From Flavobacteriales bacterium (GTDB lineage: Bacteria > Bacteroidota > Bacteroidia > Flavobacteriales_F > PHOS-HE28): a stretch of DNA of 8,976 nt. A model generated the notes under the pieces. It saw only the letters and a program-made list of their open reading frames with translations, was not told where the DNA came from and did not search any database. Location: NCBI GenBank assembly GCA_020437875.1, contig JAGQVR010000114.1:1-8976 (forward strand), given 5' to 3'. Below are positions 6,682 to 8,976 of this stretch, piece by piece (position 1 is the first letter of the stretch; the number at the start of each line of letters is the position of its first letter). Made by a program: the position numbers and the translations under genes.

Positions 6682-6719
6682 GATGGATCGGATGATGGTC
6701 CTTCCAAGATCATCCATCA
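6682..6719 (-). repeat. Nested inverted repeats just upstream of the CUB-like gene
   Basis: The arm tgatggat (6681-6688) is complementary to atccatca (6712-6719), and inside it ggatgat (6690-6696) is complementary to atcatcc (6709-6715); the two pairings compete. The structure would reach the start codon of the gene. The stretch is rich in gat/atg triplets, so low-complexity composition is an alternative explanation. Confidence 0.3.
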
Positions 6720-6782
6720 AGCTCGCGGGTCCATCCCCTGAACCAGTACCGCACGAAAATGGCCGAGGAACGGTCGGACCAC

Positions 6783-7172
6783 CTAGTTCAGCTCGACCAA
6801 CCAGGCTCGTATCGACCTTTCATCACCATCCACGCACGTGGGGAAGTCCGTGGGATGCAACTCACAATAGGCCTTCACGGTCAAGCCAAGCACCCTGCTG
6901 CTCACCAGCACGGCCACCCCGGTGATATCGGCCGCTTTACCGGCGAACAGGTCGTGGTGCATCACGCGCGCATCGCGGTTCAGGTCGCCTTGCGCCACGA
7001 AGAGGATGGCGCCTTTGGTCCCTTCCATCAAGGTCTTGCGGGCATCGAGGGCCTCTTCCAATCCGGCCACATCAACGCGTACCTCGGGCCGTAGGTGGAT
7101 CTCCACCAGAGCGTCGGCGGTGCGTACCACACGCGCCATCGGGGTCTCGATCTGCGCTATCCGGTCCGGCAT
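6783..7172 (-). CDS. Small STAS/SpoIIAA-like protein (DUF7793-like)
   Basis: This is a 129-residue soluble protein without a signal peptide. Its pattern matches small Bacteroidota proteins with a SpoIIAA-like (STAS-fold) domain, grouped as DUF7793: an N-terminal strand (RVVRTADALVEIHL, 14-27), a central strand and loop with AILFVAQGDLNRDAR (55-69), a helix, GVAVLVSSRV (85-94), a second helix, then PTCVDGDERSIRAWL (111-125). Relatives end in the same way, with a strand, an acidic turn and a helix ending in WL. The function of the family is not established; STAS-like folds often act in protein-protein regulation. An upstream TTG at 7226 could extend the frame by 18 residues, but the extension does not look like the family, so I took the ATG at 7172. 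It is divergent from the EEP gene, with a 189-base shared upstream region. Confidence 0.65.
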   Translation of the reverse strand: MPDRIAQIETPMARVVRTADALVEIHLRPEVRVDVAGLEEALDARKTLMEGTKGAILFVAQGDLNRDARVMHHDLFAGKAADITGVAVLVSSRVLGLTVKAYCELHPTDFPTCVDGDERSIRAWLVELN

Positions 7173-7202
7173 GGCAAGGGGAGAGTGTCTTGCGCTGCGG
7201 AA

Positions 7203-7210
7203 CGAATATA
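7203..7210 (-). promoter_or_regulatory. Possible -7-like element before STAS-like gene
   Basis: The minus strand reads TATATTCG, matching TAnnTTTG at five of six fixed bases, 30 bases before the ATG at 7172. It is the most AT-rich spot in this divergent intergenic region. A TTG occurs upstream (7224-7226), but at 13 rather than about 19-21 bases, so the promoter is uncertain. Confidence 0.3.
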
Positions 7211-7309
7211 ATGGCCAGAAGATCAAGGGGATGAAAGGGGAGTAGGGATGTGACGAACGGGTGGGGCGTTGGAGTGCTCCTCACCAAGGGCTCCAGGGAA
7301 GATCGGATC

Positions 7310-7353
7310 GATGGTCGCCGACGACCATCCGTGAACATCACCTGGCGACCATC
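7310..7353. promoter_or_regulatory. Perfect 8-bp inverted repeat plus third copy before EEP gene
   Basis: The octamer gatggtcg (7310-7317) and its reverse complement cgaccatc (7322-7329) flank the 4-base loop ccga, a perfect stem-loop. The octamer cgaccatc recurs at 7346-7353, 24 bases after the previous copy and nine bases before the EEP start codon. This arrangement could be an operator with three half-sites, or alternative leader hairpins in which the third copy competes with the second for the first. Confidence 0.4.
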
Positions 7354-7361
7354 TTTACCCC

Positions 7362-8417
7362 ATGCTCACCACCGCCTGGGTGCTCGCGGCGCTCACTGTC
7401 CTTGTCACCGCCGCCTCCCTCTGGAACTACAAGGTCTGGTGGGTGCGCATGTTCGACCTTCCGCGCGGGCAGACGATCCTCCTCGGAATGCTGGCCATCG
7501 TCTTCTTCATTTCAGATGGTGCTATCAGTTCTGCAACTGGCTGGGCCATCGCCTTCACCGCCCTGGCCATCGCTTATCAGGCACGGAAGGTCTTCCCCTA
7601 CACCTTCCTCGCCCCGGTCATGGCGCGCAAGGGTCCTCCACGCGATCCACAGCGCCGCGTGTCACTGCTCGTTGCTAACGTTCTTGGCACCAACCGCGAT
7701 GCCCGTCGTCTGCTAAAGCTCATCGAACAGTACGACCCGGATCTCATCCTTACCCTCGAGTCCGATGTGTGGTGGGAACAAGCCCTTGCTTCCGTTCAAA
7801 GCACACGCCCGCATGCCATCAAGATCCCCCTGGACAACCTCTATGGCATGCACTGCTTCTCGCGCCATCCCTTGCACGATACCGTGGTCCGCTACCTCAT
7901 CGAAGAGGATGTCCCCAGCATCCGCACCTCGATACATCTGCCTTCCGGCGACCAGATCACCTTCCATGGCCTGCATCCCCGCCCACCGGCACCTGGCGAG
8001 AACGCCACCGCCATCGAGCGCGATGCCGAACTGCTCATCGTGGCTCGCGAGATCGAGAAGGACCCCGGCACCGTCATCGTCGCGGGTGACCTCAACGATG
8101 TGGCCTGGTCCACCACCTCCGACCTTTTCCGCCGCACCAGTGGCCTCCTCGATCCTCGCCGTGGGCGCGGCTTCTACAACACCTTCCACGCGAAAGTGCC
8201 CTTCTTCCGCTGGCCCCTGGACCACATCTTCCACAGTGCCGATCTCGCCCTGCTCCGGCTCGAGCGCCTGCCTGCCTTCGGCTCCGACCATTATCCCATG
8301 TTCATCGAGCTCGAATACGCCCCGGCCAGGAACAATGGCTACGAGGATGAAGCCCCCTCCACCAACGAAAGGGAAGAGGTGGATGAGAGCATCGAGGAGG
8401 GGAGGGAGAAGGGTTAG
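7362..8417 (+). CDS. Membrane-anchored endonuclease/exonuclease/phosphatase family protein
   Basis: This is a 351-residue member of the EEP superfamily (exonuclease III, DNase I and sphingomyelinase relatives), closest in layout to the YafD-like group with N-terminal membrane segments. Three hydrophobic helices lie at about 3-20, 38-52 and 57-73. The catalytic domain starts near residue 98. All metal and active-site motifs are present: Asn106 in VANVLGTNRD, Glu133 in LTLES, His205 in HPRPP, Asp243 and Asn245 in GDLNDV, Asp287 in LDHIF, and Asp309-His310 in GSDHYP. The enzyme is therefore probably an active Mg-dependent phosphodiesterase or phosphatase, but the substrate (nucleic acid, phospholipid or other) cannot be told from sequence. 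The membrane topology suggests work at or across the inner membrane. The tail (about 326-351) is very acidic and probably disordered. The ATG at 7362 is the first in frame and begins TM1. Confidence 0.85.
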   Translation: MLTTAWVLAALTVLVTAASLWNYKVWWVRMFDLPRGQTILLGMLAIVFFISDGAISSATGWAIAFTALAIAYQARKVFPYTFLAPVMARKGPPRDPQRRVSLLVANVLGTNRDARRLLKLIEQYDPDLILTLESDVWWEQALASVQSTRPHAIKIPLDNLYGMHCFSRHPLHDTVVRYLIEEDVPSIRTSIHLPSGDQITFHGLHPRPPAPGENATAIERDAELLIVAREIEKDPGTVIVAGDLNDVAWSTTSDLFRRTSGLLDPRRGRGFYNTFHAKVPFFRWPLDHIFHSADLALLRLERLPAFGSDHYPMFIELEYAPARNNGYEDEAPSTNEREEVDESIEEGREKG

Positions 8418-8430
8418 CTGCGCGTAACCC
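8411..8430 (+). other. Hairpin overlapping the EEP stop codon
   Basis: The arm gggtta (8411-8416) is complementary to taaccc (8425-8430) across an 8-base loop, with the TAG stop partly inside the left arm. The nonamer ctgcgcgta at 8418-8426 is repeated at 8435-8443. No T run follows, so it is not a classical terminator by itself. Confidence 0.35.
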
Positions 8431-8440
8431 CGATCTGCGC

Positions 8441-8455
8441 GTAGCCTCTGGCTAC
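8441..8455 (+). other. Short hairpin in 3' spacer
   Basis: The arm gtagcc (8441-8446) pairs with ggctac (8450-8455) around the 3-base loop tct. It lies 24 bases after the EEP stop codon and is followed by cccagc rather than Ts. It could stabilise the 3' end of the EEP messenger. Confidence 0.35.
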
Positions 8456-8485
8456 CCCAGCAATCCCACCTGACCGTCATCACTT

Positions 8486-8499
8486 CGCGGTTCGCCGCG
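8486..8499 (+). other. GC-rich hairpin with UUCG-type loop
   Basis: The arm cgcgg (8486-8490) pairs with ccgcg (8495-8499) around the tetraloop ttcg. The stem is short but all G-C, and sits 22 bases before the terminator hairpin. Confidence 0.35.
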
Positions 8500-8516
8500 C
8501 ATCGCTCGCACCAACG

Positions 8517-8550
8517 CAAAAGCCCCCTCGGTGCATACCAAGGGGGCTCT
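8517..8550 (-). terminator. Rho-independent-like terminator between convergent genes
   Basis: The arm agccccct (8521-8528) is perfectly complementary to agggggct (8541-8548), and after one mismatch ggt (8530-8532) pairs with acc (8537-8539) around gcat. On the minus strand the hairpin is followed by TTTTGCG, a good match for termination of the T9SS gene that ends at 8648. On the plus strand it is followed by CTCGCTTT, so it may also stop EEP transcription. The rest of the 230-base spacer 8418-8647 shows only the three smaller hairpins upstream; I see nothing in 8551-8647. Confidence 0.75.
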
Positions 8551-8647
8551 CGCTTTCGGTAGGTACAAGGCCTCAGGCCACCGCCGACATGCTTGCCGCC
8601 AGTTAGCGCCCCCTCGTCTCGCCTTTATCCCTCCGGCCAGGTATTCC

Positions 8648-8976
8648 TCACTGGACCATCAAGCGTTTCATGCCCTGGTCGCCGTTGGCGGAACGGATCA
8701 CCACGGTGTACAAGCCTGTTGCCAGGGAACGGGTATCAAGGCGTTCCTGGTGTATCCCAGGCGCTTTGTTGCCGAGATCCATGGTCTGCAACAGTTGCCC
8801 GTGGTCGTTGTATACGTCCAAGGTCGTATGCCCTTGGGTGGTGAAGTTGATCAGCGTGCTCTCGTTCGCAGGGTTCGGCGCGAATTCGATCCCGATCGCA
8901 TTGTTCAGTAATTCGTCCATCCCGATGGAGTTCTCGGCGAGCCACCGCAACCGGCTGCCTCCTACGCTCGAAACAC
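8648..8976 (-). CDS. T9SS type A sorting domain protein, C-terminal end only
   Basis: The reading frame stays open to the right edge of the window, so these 108 residues are the C-terminus of a larger secreted protein whose start lies outside. The visible part has a short linker and then a type A sorting domain: FAPNPANE followed by STLINFT, a strand LDVYNDHGQLLQT, RLDTRSLATGLYTVVI, and the end GMKRLMVQ. Such a domain directs export across the outer membrane by the type IX system, with removal of the domain and often attachment to A-LPS. The catalytic or binding part is not in view, so the function is unknown. There is no convincing internal start (only a TTG at 8950). A strong hairpin with a T run lies about 100 bases downstream. 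Confidence 0.85.
   Translation of the reverse strand, partial: VSSVGGSRLRWLAENSIGMDELLNNAIGIEFAPNPANESTLINFTTQGHTTLDVYNDHGQLLQTMDLGNKAPGIHQERLDTRSLATGLYTVVIRSANGDQGMKRLMVQ

Noticed and set aside
7713..8519. Minus-strand open frame of 268 codons opposite the EEP gene
   Set aside because: The plus strand carries every EEP catalytic motif; the antisense product has no recognisable domain and begins in the hairpin-rich spacer.
1..8976. Insertion sequences, transposases, integrases, attachment sites, defence or toxin-antitoxin genes
   Set aside because: None of the reading frames shows such motifs, and no terminal inverted repeats or target duplications were seen.

Overview
The window is a GC-rich piece of a Bacteroidota chromosome, most likely from an uncultured, high-GC Flavobacteriales-like lineage. 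Three proteins end in type IX secretion (T9SS) type A sorting domains, which points to this phylum. So do DUF5683 and DUF5723, which are essentially Bacteroidota families. The run parA-parB-DUF5683-...-dapB matches a conserved flavobacterial gene order. The finer placement is inference.

Layout. Positions 1-3926 hold a minus-strand run read from right to left: parA, parB (4-base stop/start overlap), a DUF5683 membrane-associated protein, a small T9SS cargo protein, and dapB, which leaves the window at its left edge. Gaps are short, so this may be one transcript that couples chromosome segregation genes to a cell-wall and lysine precursor gene. At 3927-4134 lies a divergent intergenic region with several short inverted repeats. 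Positions 4135-5592 (+) encode a DUF5723 predicted outer-membrane beta-barrel protein. It converges, with no spare base, on a minus-strand T9SS cargo protein with a CUB-like domain (5593-6681). Next come a small minus-strand STAS/SpoIIAA-like protein (6783-7172) and, divergently, a membrane-anchored endonuclease/exonuclease/phosphatase (EEP) family protein (7362-8417, +). A hairpin-rich 230-base convergent spacer with a clear terminator follows, then the C-terminal end of another T9SS cargo protein (8648-8976, -), which enters from the right.

How the genes fit together. ParA and ParB form the chromosome partition machine, and DapB supplies lysine/diaminopimelate precursors. The other genes are mostly envelope or secreted proteins. 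I see no mobile element, CRISPR array, defence island, tRNA or rRNA, and no clearly new multi-gene system. The most distinctive features are an in-frame 12-bp tandem repeat inside dapB at the window edge, a T9SS cargo gene set into the conserved parAB-DUF5683-dapB order, and repeat structures upstream of the EEP and parA genes.
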